The notes below the pieces were generated by a model. The model had not been told where the DNA came from and did not search any database. It worked only from the letters and a program-made list of their open reading frames with translations. Below are positions 27,501 to 33,885 of a DNA stretch of 64,000 nucleotides, piece by piece. Numbering within the stretch: the first letter of the stretch is position 1; each line of letters opens with the position of its first letter. The position numbers and the translations under genes are program-made. The stretch comes from Crossiella sp. S99.2 (lineage in GTDB: Bacteria > Actinomycetota > Actinomycetes > Mycobacteriales > Pseudonocardiaceae). Location of the stretch: positions 35,519 through 99,518 of the forward strand of contig NZ_JALMDK010000023.1 of assembly GCF_023094165.1 (NCBI RefSeq), read 5' to 3'.

Positions 27501-28024
27501 TCGACGCGCTGGCCCGCGAACACCTGCGCCGGATCCGGACCGTGCAGCCCAGCGGCCCGTACCACCTGCTCGGCTGGTCCTTCGGCGGTCAGCTCGCGCA
27601 CGCCATCGCCGGCCTGCTCCAGGCCGACGGCGCGGACGTGGCCCTCCTCGCGGTGTTGGACGCCCAGCCAGCCGACCCGGCCCTGCCCCCGGACGAACCC
27701 CTCTCCGCCGGGCAGATCCGGGACCGCCTGCGCCTGACCGCCGACGAGCAGACCACCGAGGCACTCATCCGGGCCTGGACCACCCACGACCGGCTGCTGC
27801 CCGAAACCGGCTACCCGGTCTACTCGGGACCGCTGGTGTTGTTCAGCGCCAAGGGATCCGCCGGCACCGGCGCAGCGAACTGGACCGCGCTGGCCACCGG
27901 CCGGATCGAGGACCAGGAGCTGCCCTACCCGCACGACGAGCTGCTCTCCCCCGACGCGGTCGCCGCGTTCGGGCCGGTGCTCACCGCCGCACTGGAGCGG
28001 AACGGGGCTGGGCAAGTGCAGTAA
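18497..28024 (+). CDS. NRPS3: E*-C*-A(OH-Orn)+N-MT-PCP-C-A(OH-Orn)-PCP-TE
   Basis: 3175 residues, TTG start overlapping the NRPS2 stop by 4 bp. Order: epimerisation-like domain (1-405; ECWWAEAF and RTVGDLRRVHP kept, HHxxxDG reads AETVVDG); C1 (410-850; HHxxxDG reads QLILLDG); A1 (868-1781) with a methyltransferase inserted after A8 (about 1345-1640; LLEIGVGTGLLLSGLA binds SAM); PCP1 (LGGHSLLA); C2 (1883-2325; HHIAFDE); A2 (2338-2850); PCP2; thioesterase (2945-3175; GWSFGG nucleophile, an Asp in DAQP, a His in PYPHDE). Both A domains give D-M-E-N-L-G-L-I-N, the exact code for N5-hydroxyornithine in coelichelin-type NRPSs. The first residue is therefore predicted to be N-methyl-N5-hydroxyornithine. 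The thioesterase may release the chain with cyclisation of the last residue (inference). Confidence 0.94.
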   Translation: MSTTSRQSGTDQLAPSATECWWAEAFPGSPVPVGVRVLSLPAGGAEAGTLAAVTALVAAHDALGAAPIWAGVVESGADTAAEAITEAADRLGARLAHTTGLAALCLRRGAEDLLVLAAAETVVDGPSWQILLDDLRALLADGAAGTGAPVREYRAELDRLAADPALADRIEPWLVLADQVDELDLPAPWAAEDVPADGQWLGAGAVLPLRPAGDPRAAAVSAMVTALTEVVGEPADGILFDLAESGRDGGRARFARTVGDLRRVHPVLLTAANLAAPATVAEALAIEPGAATEYGVAKHLSAQTAAAFDEVRAAAILLEHGVTDLGDHPLPAAGGPASDRYLLRFGVWFDPAHARVHTSISWHSSALPGLDGDRLLATVGRALAEATPGQPDPLSSAQRDAVASALDGAGIAEVLPMSPMQEGLLFHLMLDGDDQNVYLRQVVLDLRGPVEVAAFAEAVRRTLVKYPNLTAAFVTVEDTTIQVVPERFEVPFDYADLTSAVATAGADAAFDEFAAAQRTRGFVRTEPPLIRFGLAQLGADSHRLIMTSQLILLDGWASGKMLLSLLKFYTDAVAEERSPVTSFRTYLDWLGGQDLAAARSAWQRALAGIDEPTLLAPAADLRAELTANGELSVALPAALVTGLQARCRELGITTSTLYETAWALLLGRLTGRQDVVFGTLVSGRHPDVEGIETTVGVLFNTVPTRVTATAEATIGEVLASVQWSKAQLFDYPYLNLAELQRMAGHPTLFDTLFVFRNVPRPDREQTFGPDHALRVIGQEIRDATHYPLTMVVDPGEGTVVRAMFREDLFAATEINRVVARYVQILRTLVEAPDTTCSALDVLLPDELTHLRQGWDHTANPVPDTTIADMLEQQAARTPEATALVFGQVRHTYAELNERANRIARWLVQHGAGPETVVALGLPRSSDMVAALFAVLKTGAAYLPLDLDYPADRLEFMLTDTVPLCVLSTVDVDPTLPHTEVPHVLLDSPEITAELESLPGNDLADAERRGFNRTDPWRLEHPAYVIYTSGSTGKPKGVATPYRGLTNMQFNHRVAIFDPVVEAAGRRLRIAHTVSFSFDMSWEELLWLVEGHEVHVLTEDMRRDALALTAYCDKHAIDVINVTPTYCQQLIDNGLLEENPGHRPVLVLLGGEAVSEQVWTALRDTPGVLGYNLYGPTEYTINTLGGGTEDSATSTVGKAIWNTRAYILDAYLRPVPVGVPGELYISGVGLARGYLKRPSLTADRFIADPYGATGERMYRTGDLVRERQDGNLDFLGRTDDQVKIRGYRVEIGEVESALAAHPEVAQAAVIAADTDLPGVKRLLGYLVPAEVSGDEARSEVEAEQIAEWNQIYSDEYTEIPTAVFDEDYAGWDSSYDGDPIPFTDMSEWRAATLDRIRELKPKRLLEIGVGTGLLLSGLARDTESYWACDFAAPVIDKLGHDLLADPELAAKIELSCRPAHDTDGLPAGHFDTIVINSVIQYFPNIDYLTEVIGKALDLLAPGGALFVGDVRNLRLARTFHTAIQLGRADERTDEAALRKAIERAVLLEKELLVDPDYFTALGDHLPTLAGVDLRIKRGHMHNELSRHRYDVVLRKAGADTLSLVDGPALPWDGALDLAARLADRPDSLRITRIPNARLTAEVAAQRALEAGSPVTGARSLLNPKTSVGVEPEALHELAAQSGHRLLLTWSDTTDGSYDAVFTLAQDEILLGAYAPTRARNSALSGYANNPSAARDNSGLVARVRDHLKAVLPDYMVPAALITMERLPLTTNGKLDRRALPSPDLAAGAGGGRPPANPTEEALCELFAQVLGVPKVGVADNFFDLGGHSLLAARLIGKARTGLDVDLAIRDLFTCPTVAELAAKALDSAPAIVQPVLTAGARPERIPLSFAQQRLWLLDHMDTAGSAYTVPTGVRLHGELDLPALRAAFADVLARHESLRTVIETHEGLPYQRIRPVAEITPEVTVTAVAEAELDAAVAAAIAVPFDLAADHPIRLAVLTLGPADSVLLAVFHHIAFDEWSLRPFVEDLTAAYAARHDGRAPELTPLPVQYADYALWQRALLGAPDDPKSLQAKQLGYWRRELEGIPEELSLPTDRPRPAVASFRGETIQREIGPDLAVRLRQLARGQDATVFMLFQTAVAALLHRLGAGTDIPLGSPVAGRDEEALNDLIGFFVNTLVIRADVSGNPSFTELLDRVRRTDLAGLSHADVPFERLVETLNPTRTLSRNPLFQVMVGYQNQGTGAAIFPGLTVTEGRFDPPTAKFDLDFVLRDYGTDTDGMGLDVEYAADLFDWTTAANLLDRLLDLLEQAVARPDVRMSELDVLGAAGARLDAWNRTEREIPALTIADLLEQQAARTPDAPALVANPDLPGEIRWNYTELNERANRIARLLVSRGAGPETVVALGLPRSADMVATLFAVLKTGAAYLPLDLDYPAERLAFMLADAKAVCLVSTTEVAATLPATSAPTVLLDAAAAELDSLPGNDLADTERRGFHRTDPHRLEHPAYVIYTSGSTGKPKGVLTPYRGLTNMQFNHRAEIFDPVVAEAGRRLRIAHTVSFSFDMSWEELLWLVEGHEVHVCDEELRRDAEALTAYCDQHAIDVINVTPTYCQQLIDNGLLDENPGHRPVLVLLGGEAVSNQVWETLRDTPGVLGYNLYGPTEYTINTLGGGTTDRDTPTVGRPIFNTTAHVLDEYLRPVPPGVAGELYIAGIGLARGYLDRAALTADRFIANPFGAPGDRLYRTGDLVRWCQDGTIDYLGRTDDQVKIRGYRVEIGEIDTTLAEHPGVRQVAVIAADTDLPGVKLLVAYIVGTATAEELREWAGQRLPGYMVPSAFVAMDALPLTVNGKLDRAALPAPDLGAKVSSRGPRTEREAVLCQVFAEVLGVPRVGVDDSFFELGGHSLLAMQLVSRIRASGVEGVSVGAVMAAPTVAALADRLGSADGADPALAPLLALHPEGAQPPLFAIHPGFGLAWPYAALVPHLDADRPLYGLQSPVVTGEDVPSFDALAREHLRRIRTVQPSGPYHLLGWSFGGQLAHAIAGLLQADGADVALLAVLDAQPADPALPPDEPLSAGQIRDRLRLTADEQTTEALIRAWTTHDRLLPETGYPVYSGPLVLFSAKGSAGTGAANWTALATGRIEDQELPYPHDELLSPDAVAAFGPVLTAALERNGAGQVQ

Positions 28025-28075
28025 TTCCGTTACCGCCAGCGGACCGTCCCGTGATCGCGGAACCGAACTCGTCGT

Positions 28076-28094
28076 TTAGGGTTGGCTAACCTAA
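28076..28094 (+). promoter_or_regulatory. IdeR/DtxR-like iron box upstream of the first FecB-type gene
   Basis: TTAGGGTTGGCTAACCTAA, 16 of 19 positions matching the consensus, 27 bp before the start codon of the binding protein and just after the NRPS3 stop. It implies a separate iron-repressed transcript for the receptor genes. Confidence 0.85.
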
Positions 28095-28121
28095 TCGTCG
28101 CCAGGAAAGAAGGACATCTGT

Positions 28122-29150
28122 ATGACGACGCGAACGCACAGGTCGTCGAGTCGAATGGTTCGTCTGGTCGCGGCCGGGGCGGCACTGGTGCTGGGCCTGA
28201 CCGCGTGCGGTGGCGGCGGTGACGCCGGCACTCCGAAGGACACGTCGGCCGGTGCCGCGCCGGGTTACCCCATCACCATCACGCACAAGCTCGGCACCAC
28301 CACGATCAAGGCCGCGCCCAAGCGGATCGTGGTGCTCGGCGAGACCGACCAGGACGCCCTGCTGGCACTGGGCATCCAGCCGATCGCCACGATCAAGACG
28401 AGCATGGCCGACGGCATCGCGCCGTGGAGCAAGGCCAAGGTCACCGGCGCCACGCCGACCCTGCTCACCGTGGGCGACAACGGCATCGACGTCGAACAGG
28501 TGCTCAAGCTCGAACCGGACCTGATCCTGGCCGGCTACGACTTCTACATCGACAAGTACTGGAAGAAGCTCAACGACATCGTGCCGACCACGGCCTTCCA
28601 GACCGGTCCGGTGGAGGACACCTGGCAGCAGGTCACCCGCCAGGTCGGCCAGGCCGTCGGCAAGTCCGCCGAGGCGGACAAGCTGGTCACCGAGGTCGAG
28701 GGCAAGATCGCCGGGATCAAGACGAGCAACCCGGAGCTGACCGGCAAGAAGTTCGCCTTCGGGGTCACCGGGCGGACCGGCACGATGAACGTGCTGAAGT
28801 CGGCAGGGGACTCCGCGAGCAAGCTGTTCGGCGAGTTCGGCATGGTGCTGCCGCCGGCCATCCAGCAGCTCCCCGGGGCGAGCTTCGCGGCCGAACTGAG
28901 CGCGGAACGCTTCGACGTGCTCGACCAGGACGTGCTGGTCACCTACTACAACGGCAACCAGCAGCACCAGCGCGAGGTCGAGCAGAACCCGCTGTTCAGC
29001 AAGCTCAAGGTGGTCAGCAAGGGCGGCAACATCGTCATCGACCTGACCGAGTTCTACTCGATCCGCAACCCCTCGCCGCTGGGCATCCCGTACGCCATCG
29101 ACAAGATGGTGCCGAAGCTGTCCGCCGCGGTGAAGAAGACCGCTGCCTGA
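28122..29150 (+). CDS. Ferri-siderophore-binding lipoprotein (FecB/FepB type), copy 1
   Basis: 342 residues. The lipoprotein signal ends LGLTAC with the lipidated Cys at 29, followed by a Gly-rich linker. The periplasmic-binding domain shows APKRIVVLGETDQDALLALG, the usual start of FecB/FepB receptors, then VEQVLKLEPDLILAGYD. It would sit on the outer face of the membrane, bind the ferri-siderophore and pass it to the FecCD/FecE importer. A close paralogue follows at 29285 with a perfect hairpin between them. Start chosen for the AAGGA site 7 bp upstream. Confidence 0.93.
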   Translation: MTTRTHRSSSRMVRLVAAGAALVLGLTACGGGGDAGTPKDTSAGAAPGYPITITHKLGTTTIKAAPKRIVVLGETDQDALLALGIQPIATIKTSMADGIAPWSKAKVTGATPTLLTVGDNGIDVEQVLKLEPDLILAGYDFYIDKYWKKLNDIVPTTAFQTGPVEDTWQQVTRQVGQAVGKSAEADKLVTEVEGKIAGIKTSNPELTGKKFAFGVTGRTGTMNVLKSAGDSASKLFGEFGMVLPPAIQQLPGASFAAELSAERFDVLDQDVLVTYYNGNQQHQREVEQNPLFSKLKVVSKGGNIVIDLTEFYSIRNPSPLGIPYAIDKMVPKLSAAVKKTAA

Positions 29151-29196
29151 TGCCGGACTGAGCCGGTGAGTCCTGCCGGCCCAGCGCACAGGACCG

Positions 29197-29223
29197 GGGC
29201 CGCGCTGCTCGTCAGCGCGGCCC
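29197..29223 (+). terminator. Hairpin between the two FecB-type genes
   Basis: A perfect 11-bp stem (GGGCCGCGCTG with CAGCGCGGCCC) and a 5-base loop, followed by TTGTCGTTGT. It may terminate or attenuate transcription between the paralogues. Confidence 0.7.
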
Positions 29224-29284
29224 TTGTCGTTGTGCGGTAACCGAGGACTCCGTCCAACACCGAACACAGGGGGGAAACACCCAC

Positions 29285-30289
29285 ATGACAACCGGAACCC
29301 GACTACTCGCGGCCGCGGCCACCGCACTGCTCGGCCTCGGCACCCTGGTCGCCTGCGGCGGCGGTGGCGAACAAGCCCCGCAGACCACCGCATCCACCGA
29401 CGCCTTCCCGGTCACCCTCAAGCACAAGCTGGGCAGCACCACGATCACCGCGCCGCCCAAGCGGATCGTGGCGCTCAGCACCGCCGACCAGGACGCGCTG
29501 CTCGCCCTCGGTGTGCAGCCGATCGCGATGGTGCGGATGGACGGGCACCCGGACGGGATCACCCCGTGGGCCAAGGCGAAACTCGGCGGGGCCACGCCCA
29601 CCCTGCTGGTCCCCGGCGACAACGGGTTCGACCCGGAACAGGTGCTCAAGCTCGAACCGGACCTGATCCTGGCCAACTTCGACGCCGGCCTGGACAAGTA
29701 CTGGTCGAAGCTGAACGCGATCGTGCCGACCACCGGGTATGAGACCGGTTCGTACCAGGACAGCTGGCAGCAGGTCACCCGGCAGGTCGGTCAGGCGATC
29801 GGCCGGAAAGCCTTGGCGGATCAGGTGATCGGCGAGGCCGAGGCCAGGATCGCCGGGGTCCGCAAGACCAATCCGGAGCTGACCGGCAAGAGGTTCGGCT
29901 ACTTCGTGGCGGGCCAGGCGGGCACCGTGCACCTGCTCAAGTCCACTGAGGACACCGCGACCAAGCTGCTCGGCGAGTTCGGCCTGGTGCTGCCGGACAA
30001 CATCCGCAACCAGCCCGGCGGCACCTTCGCGGTCGAGCTGAGCGCGGAGAAGTTCGACCTGCTCGACCAGGACGTGCTGCTCAGCTACTACGGCAACGAG
30101 CAGCAGCGGGACGCGGTCGAACAGAACCCGCTGTTCCAGAAATTGGCCGTGGTGCGCAAGGGCGGCAAGCTGATCCTCGCGCTGCCCGAGTTCCACTCGA
30201 TCCGCGCGCCGTCACCGCTGAGCATCCCCTACGCCATCGACAAGCTGGTGCCGATGCTCTCCGCCGCGGTGAAGAAGACCGCGGCCTGA
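29285..30289 (+). CDS. Ferri-siderophore-binding lipoprotein (FecB/FepB type), copy 2
   Basis: 334 residues, clearly a tandem duplicate of the 28122 product. The same blocks occur in the same order (APKRIVALSTADQDALLALG, EQVLKLEPDLILANFD, NPELTGKRFGYFVAG, AIDKLVPMLSAAVKKTAA at the end). The lipobox is LVAC with Cys 24. Differences cluster in the central region that usually lines the ligand cleft (for example YYNGNQQHQREV versus YYGNEQQRDAV), so the two may differ in ligand form or affinity (inference). No clear IdeR box lies directly upstream. The ATG follows a GGGGGG site. A strong hairpin ends the unit at 30314. Confidence 0.92.
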   Translation: MTTGTRLLAAAATALLGLGTLVACGGGGEQAPQTTASTDAFPVTLKHKLGSTTITAPPKRIVALSTADQDALLALGVQPIAMVRMDGHPDGITPWAKAKLGGATPTLLVPGDNGFDPEQVLKLEPDLILANFDAGLDKYWSKLNAIVPTTGYETGSYQDSWQQVTRQVGQAIGRKALADQVIGEAEARIAGVRKTNPELTGKRFGYFVAGQAGTVHLLKSTEDTATKLLGEFGLVLPDNIRNQPGGTFAVELSAEKFDLLDQDVLLSYYGNEQQRDAVEQNPLFQKLAVVRKGGKLILALPEFHSIRAPSPLSIPYAIDKLVPMLSAAVKKTAA

Positions 30290-30313
30290 GCATAACCGTT
30301 GTGAGATAAGGAA

Positions 30314-30344
30314 GGGCGGTCACCCGCACCCCGGGTGACCGCCC
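30314..30344. terminator. Bidirectional hairpin terminator between FecB copy 2 and panD
   Basis: A perfect 12-bp stem (GGGCGGTCACCC with GGGTGACCGCCC) and a 7-base loop, placed between convergent transcripts. The T-tract is weak, as is common in high-GC actinomycetes. Confidence 0.8.
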
Positions 30345-30389
30345 TCGTACGCGGTTGCCGCCGGCCCCGAACCGCCGGCCGCCGCTGGT

Positions 30390-30812
30390 CTAGTGCGCGG
30401 CCGCGACCACGCGGCCGGACAGCTGCTCGCTGCCCGGCACCGGCTCGGCCGGATCGTTGCCCAGGGCCAGGATCCGGTTCCGCTCATCCACGTGCACCAC
30501 GTGCGGGACGTGCGTGGCCCGCTCTTCCTCGGTGAACTCCGCGAAGGACATGATGATCACCATGTCCTCGGGGTGCACCAGGTGCGCGGCCGCGCCGTTG
30601 ATGCCGATCACGCCACTGCCGCGCTCGCCGGTGATGGCGTAGGTGGTCAGGCGGGCGCCGTTGGTGATGTCGACGATGTGCACGACCTCGCCCTCGACGA
30701 TGTCGGCCGCTTCCAAGAGGTTCGCGTCAATGGTCACCGAACCGACGTAGTGCAGGTCGGCCTGGGTCACGGTAGCCCGGTGGATCTTGCCGTTCATCAA
30801 CGTACGCCGCAC
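30390..30812 (-). CDS. panD: Aspartate 1-decarboxylase (makes beta-alanine)
   Basis: 140 residues. PanD is made as a proenzyme that self-cleaves between Gly24 and Ser25 to form a pyruvoyl cofactor. Here HYVGSVTID places Gly and Ser at exactly 24 and 25, and Lys9 (NGKIHR), RLTTYAI and GINGAAAHLVHPED are all conserved. It decarboxylates aspartate to beta-alanine, normally for pantothenate. In this locus it follows mbtH by 35 bp in the iron-boxed exporter operon, and the first A domain of NRPS2 has a beta-alanine code. A siderophore-dedicated copy is therefore the natural reading. The GTG start at 30812 has a GGAGAG ribosome site. Confidence 0.95.
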   Translation of the reverse strand: MRRTLMNGKIHRATVTQADLHYVGSVTIDANLLEAADIVEGEVVHIVDITNGARLTTYAITGERGSGVIGINGAAAHLVHPEDMVIIMSFAEFTEEERATHVPHVVHVDERNRILALGNDPAEPVPGSEQLSGRVVAAAH

Positions 30813-30847
30813 GTGGCGCTCTCCTTCGTAGCACGTCAGGTGAGAAG

Positions 30848-31060
30848 TCAGTCCGCGGCGCGCATGGCCTCGACAAGGCTCTTCGGGCGCATGTCGGTCC
30901 AGCTCCGCTCGATGAACTCAAGGCAGGCGGCCCGGGAGTCCTTGCCGAAGGCGACCGTCCAGCCTGCGGGCACGTCCACGAAGACCGGCCACAGCGAGTA
31001 CTGGCCCTCCTCGTTGACGAGGGCGTAGAACGTGCCGTTCTCGTCATCCAGCGGGTTCAT
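30848..31060 (-). CDS. mbtH: MbtH-like NRPS accessory protein
   Basis: 70 residues, the family's usual size. The signature NxExQxSxWPxxxxxPxGW is present as NEEGQYSLWPVFVDVPAGW, then SWTDMRPKSL. MbtH-like proteins bind adenylation domains and are needed for their solubility or activity, so this one should serve the NRPS adenylation domains. ATG at 31060 is chosen because AAGGAG lies 8 bp upstream; an in-frame start further up (31129) would read through the iron boxes. It lies between the exporter and panD on the same strand. Confidence 0.96.
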   Translation of the reverse strand: MNPLDDENGTFYALVNEEGQYSLWPVFVDVPAGWTVAFGKDSRAACLEFIERSWTDMRPKSLVEAMRAAD

Positions 31061-31098
31061 CCACAACTCCTTGAGCGACTGTCCAAACGTCTCGCAGC

Positions 31099-31122
31099 TT
31101 AGGTTAGGTAAAGCTAACCTTG
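31099..31122 (-). promoter_or_regulatory. Two overlapping IdeR/DtxR-like boxes before mbtH
   Basis: Plus-strand positions 31099-31117 match the consensus at 15 of 19 positions and 31104-31122 at 14 of 19; the two are offset by 5 bp. They overlap the last codons of the MFS gene and lie about 39 bp upstream of mbtH, suggesting an internal iron-controlled promoter for mbtH-panD. Confidence 0.75.
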
Positions 31123-32387
31123 CAACCATCTGTGACGCGTTCGCGCTCGTCCGCGCTGGGTCCGCTCAACGTGGCTTTACGCAGCTCAGGCAAGGCAATC
31201 GCGAGGCCGACCACGCCGAGCACGCAGACCGCGCCACCGGCCACCAGGGCCATGCCGGAACCGAGCAGCCGGGACAGGCCGCCCATCACCGCGTTGCCCG
31301 CGGAGGTGCCGGTGGTGGCCTGCGCCAGCCACATGCTGCCCACCCGGCCGAGCAGCCGTTCCGGGGTGTGGTGCTGCAACAGGGTGCGGCGCAGGATCTC
31401 CGAGATGGTGTCGGCCGCGCCGGCCACCGCCAGGAACAGCAGCGCCACCCACAGCGCCGGGCTCAGCCCGAAGCCGATCACGGCCAGGCCCCACAACAAC
31501 ACCGAGCCGATCAGCACCAGTCCGGAGCGGGCCACGGTCGCGGTCCAGCCACTGGTCAGCGCGGCCAGGAAGGCGCCGACCGCGGGGGCGGCGTAGAGCA
31601 GCCCGGTGGCGAACTCGCCGCCGAAGACGGCCACGCCCATCTCCGGGAACAGCACGTACGGCATGGCGAAGACCATCGCGCAGACGTCGATCAGCAGCAG
31701 GCCGGTGACCACCCGGCTGCGCCGCAGGAAGGCGAAGCCCTCCACGATGGAGCGCACTGGGTGCGCGTGTTCGACCGAACCCTCCGGCTCCAGCTTGGGC
31801 AGGAAGGCCAGTAGCACCGCGCCGAGCAGGAAGGTGGCCCCGTCGAGGGCGAAACACACGGCCAGGCCCCAGGATTCGGCGATGAACCCGGCCAGCAGCG
31901 GGCCGACCATGGCGCCGATCTGGGTGGTGATCGCGGTCAGTGCGCCCGCCGCGGCCAGGTTCTCCGGGCCGACCAGCGCCGGGGTGGCCGCGATCAGCGC
32001 GGGCGCGCCGAGTCCGCTGATCAGCCCGGCCGGGATCGCGGTGACGTAGATCAGGGCCAGGCTGGGCGAGTCCAGGGTGGCGTTCCAGGCCAGCAGGCCC
32101 AGCACCAGCACCATGCCCAGCCGGGTGGTCACGATGATCAGGCGTTTGCTCGCCCGGTCGGCCAGCACGCCGCCGGCCAGCAGCCCGACCAGCAGGGCCA
32201 CCCCGAGCACCAGGCTGACCAGGCCGACCTGCAGCGAGGACCGGGTGATGGCGAAGATCTGCAGGTTGACCGCCACCACGGTGAGGTTGGTGCCGACCAT
32301 GGCGATCACCTGCACGGCGAAGACCAGCCGGAACGGCGGGCTGCTGCGCAGCGGGGCGGTGTCCATGACGAACTGTCCGAGTCGCAC
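31104..32387 (-). CDS. MFS transporter, probable siderophore exporter (EntS-like)
   Basis: 427 residues with about twelve membrane segments. MFS motifs include GGVLADRASKRLIIV (loop 2-3 motif A) and a loop 8-9 counterpart. The overall pattern fits the EntS/enterobactin-exporter branch. Context supports export of the apo-siderophore: iron boxes before it (32397-32415) and mbtH-panD directly downstream. The GTG at 32387 gives the longest frame. The ATG at 32366 (MDTAPLRSSPPFRL) is an equally plausible start, since neither has a strong ribosome site and the first is close to the IdeR box. Confidence 0.9.
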   Translation of the reverse strand: MRLGQFVMDTAPLRSSPPFRLVFAVQVIAMVGTNLTVVAVNLQIFAITRSSLQVGLVSLVLGVALLVGLLAGGVLADRASKRLIIVTTRLGMVLVLGLLAWNATLDSPSLALIYVTAIPAGLISGLGAPALIAATPALVGPENLAAAGALTAITTQIGAMVGPLLAGFIAESWGLAVCFALDGATFLLGAVLLAFLPKLEPEGSVEHAHPVRSIVEGFAFLRRSRVVTGLLLIDVCAMVFAMPYVLFPEMGVAVFGGEFATGLLYAAPAVGAFLAALTSGWTATVARSGLVLIGSVLLWGLAVIGFGLSPALWVALLFLAVAGAADTISEILRRTLLQHHTPERLLGRVGSMWLAQATTGTSAGNAVMGGLSRLLGSGMALVAGGAVCVLGVVGLAIALPELRKATLSGPSADERERVTDGCKVSFT

Positions 32388-32396
32388 CCCCGGAAC

Positions 32397-32415
32397 TTAC
32401 CTTAGGCTTACCTAA
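32397..32415 (-). promoter_or_regulatory. IdeR/DtxR-like iron box upstream of the exporter operon
   Basis: TTACCTTAGGCTTACCTAA, 15 of 19 positions matching the consensus, 10 bp upstream of the first possible start codon of the MFS gene. Confidence 0.78.
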
Positions 32416-32652
32416 ACCCGACATCCGGCGCGAACGGTTGCGTTCCCCCAGGCCCATCCCGCTCGTTAGCAGGAGTGACGGAGTACACCGACCAGCGGTT
32501 TTTGATCGGGAGGAACAAATGAGAGCGCTCTTTCCAGGAAACAGGCCGGATCATGGGATGTAGTTCCTTCGAAGGATGACAACGGACGATCAGCACAGCA
32601 TTGTTGACCCCTCCCTGAAATGCTTCGACCTCCTCCGCCATTGGAGTCGGGC

Positions 32653-33885
32653 GTGAACCAGCTGCGCACGGGCATGGACCCGTGGAAAGTCCTCTCCCGC
32701 GATCTGGCCCCGCTGATGCGGGCCGAGGTCCCGGATGTGGCGAACCAGATACTCGGCGAGATCCAACGCGGTATACCCGAGTACTCCCGGCCGCTCGACG
32801 AGTCGTTCGGGCAGATCATCAGCGATGGGATCGAGTACGCGCTGATGCAGTTCGTGGACCGGGTGGCCGACCCGGGCGCGCCGAAACCGGCGATCGCGGA
32901 GATGTACCGGCGACTGGGCCGCGGTGAGTTCCACGAGGGCCGCAGCCTGGACACGCTGCAGCGGGCCTACCGGCTCGGCGCGCGGATCGCCTGGCGGCGG
33001 CTGACCGACTTCGGCGAGCGGGTGCACCTGTCGGTGGACACCATGCGGCTGCTCGGCGAGGCGGTGTTCGCGCACATCGACGAGCTGGCCGCGCTGTCGG
33101 TGGAGGGCTACGTGGCCGCCCAGCAGCGGGCCACCGGCGCCAGGGAACGCCGGCGCCGGCGGCTGCTGGAGGTGCTGCTGGCCGATCCGCCCAACCCACG
33201 GCACCTGGTGATCGAACTGGCCGCGGCCGCCGAGTGGGAGTTGCCGGACCGGGTGTGCGCGGTAGCCCTGGAGCCGCGGCCGGACCGGGTGAACAAGGGC
33301 GAGCCACGCCTGGACCGGGCCATCCTGGTCGATTTCGAGGGCAGTGCGCCCTGCCTGCTCATCCCGGCCGGCGCCGAGCAGGAGCGGCTGCTGGACCGAC
33401 CGCTGCAGGACTGGCTGGTCGCGGTCGGCCCCACGGTGGAGCTGGCCAACGCCGCCGAATCGCTGCGCTGGGCCCGGCACGCGCTGAACCTGATGCGCGC
33501 GGGCACCCTGCCCGCGCTGGAGGTGCAGCACTGCGCCGACCACCTGTGCACGCTGTGGCTGCTGCACGAGGACTTCCTGCTCGACGAGCTGACCACCAGG
33601 GTGCTGGCGCCGCTGGCCGAGCTGACCCCGCGCCAGCGCGAGCGGCTCACCGAGACCCTGCTGGCCTGGCTGGAGACCCGCAGCGGCGCGCCCGAAGTGG
33701 CCGCCCGGCTAGGCATCCACCCGCAGACCGTGCGATACCGGTTGCACCAGCTGGAGAGCCTGTTCGGGGAAACGCTGACCGATCCGGCGGCCCGCTTCGA
33801 GCTGGAACTCGTGCTGCGGGCCGCCCGGCTGCGCCAGTCAGGAACGGCTGGTCCGCCCGGTCAGTCGAAGCCGCCGGTCAGGTAG
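32653..33885 (+). CDS. PucR/CdaR-type helix-turn-helix transcriptional regulator
   Basis: 410 residues from the GTG at 32653 (GGAG 6 bp upstream); an ATG at 32620 is in frame but lacks a ribosome site. The C-terminus RSGAPEVAARLGIHPQTVRY followed by RLHQLESLFG is the PucR HTH (HTH_30). The N-terminal half is a helical domain common in actinobacterial members. The 237 bp upstream (32416-32652) hold no recognised element apart from the divergent promoters. Its 3' end overlaps the convergent FAAL-like gene by 25 bp. It is adjacent to the siderophore exporter operon, but nothing ties it to iron; the effector is unknown. Confidence 0.85.
   Translation: MNQLRTGMDPWKVLSRDLAPLMRAEVPDVANQILGEIQRGIPEYSRPLDESFGQIISDGIEYALMQFVDRVADPGAPKPAIAEMYRRLGRGEFHEGRSLDTLQRAYRLGARIAWRRLTDFGERVHLSVDTMRLLGEAVFAHIDELAALSVEGYVAAQQRATGARERRRRRLLEVLLADPPNPRHLVIELAAAAEWELPDRVCAVALEPRPDRVNKGEPRLDRAILVDFEGSAPCLLIPAGAEQERLLDRPLQDWLVAVGPTVELANAAESLRWARHALNLMRAGTLPALEVQHCADHLCTLWLLHEDFLLDELTTRVLAPLAELTPRQRERLTETLLAWLETRSGAPEVAARLGIHPQTVRYRLHQLESLFGETLTDPAARFELELVLRAARLRQSGTAGPPGQSKPPVR

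Noticed and set aside
22670..28015. A 1781-codon open frame antisense to NRPS3 on the minus strand
   Set aside because: It mirrors a real NRPS; the product is low-complexity Gly/His/Val/Arg-rich with no motifs. Long antisense frames are expected at this GC content.
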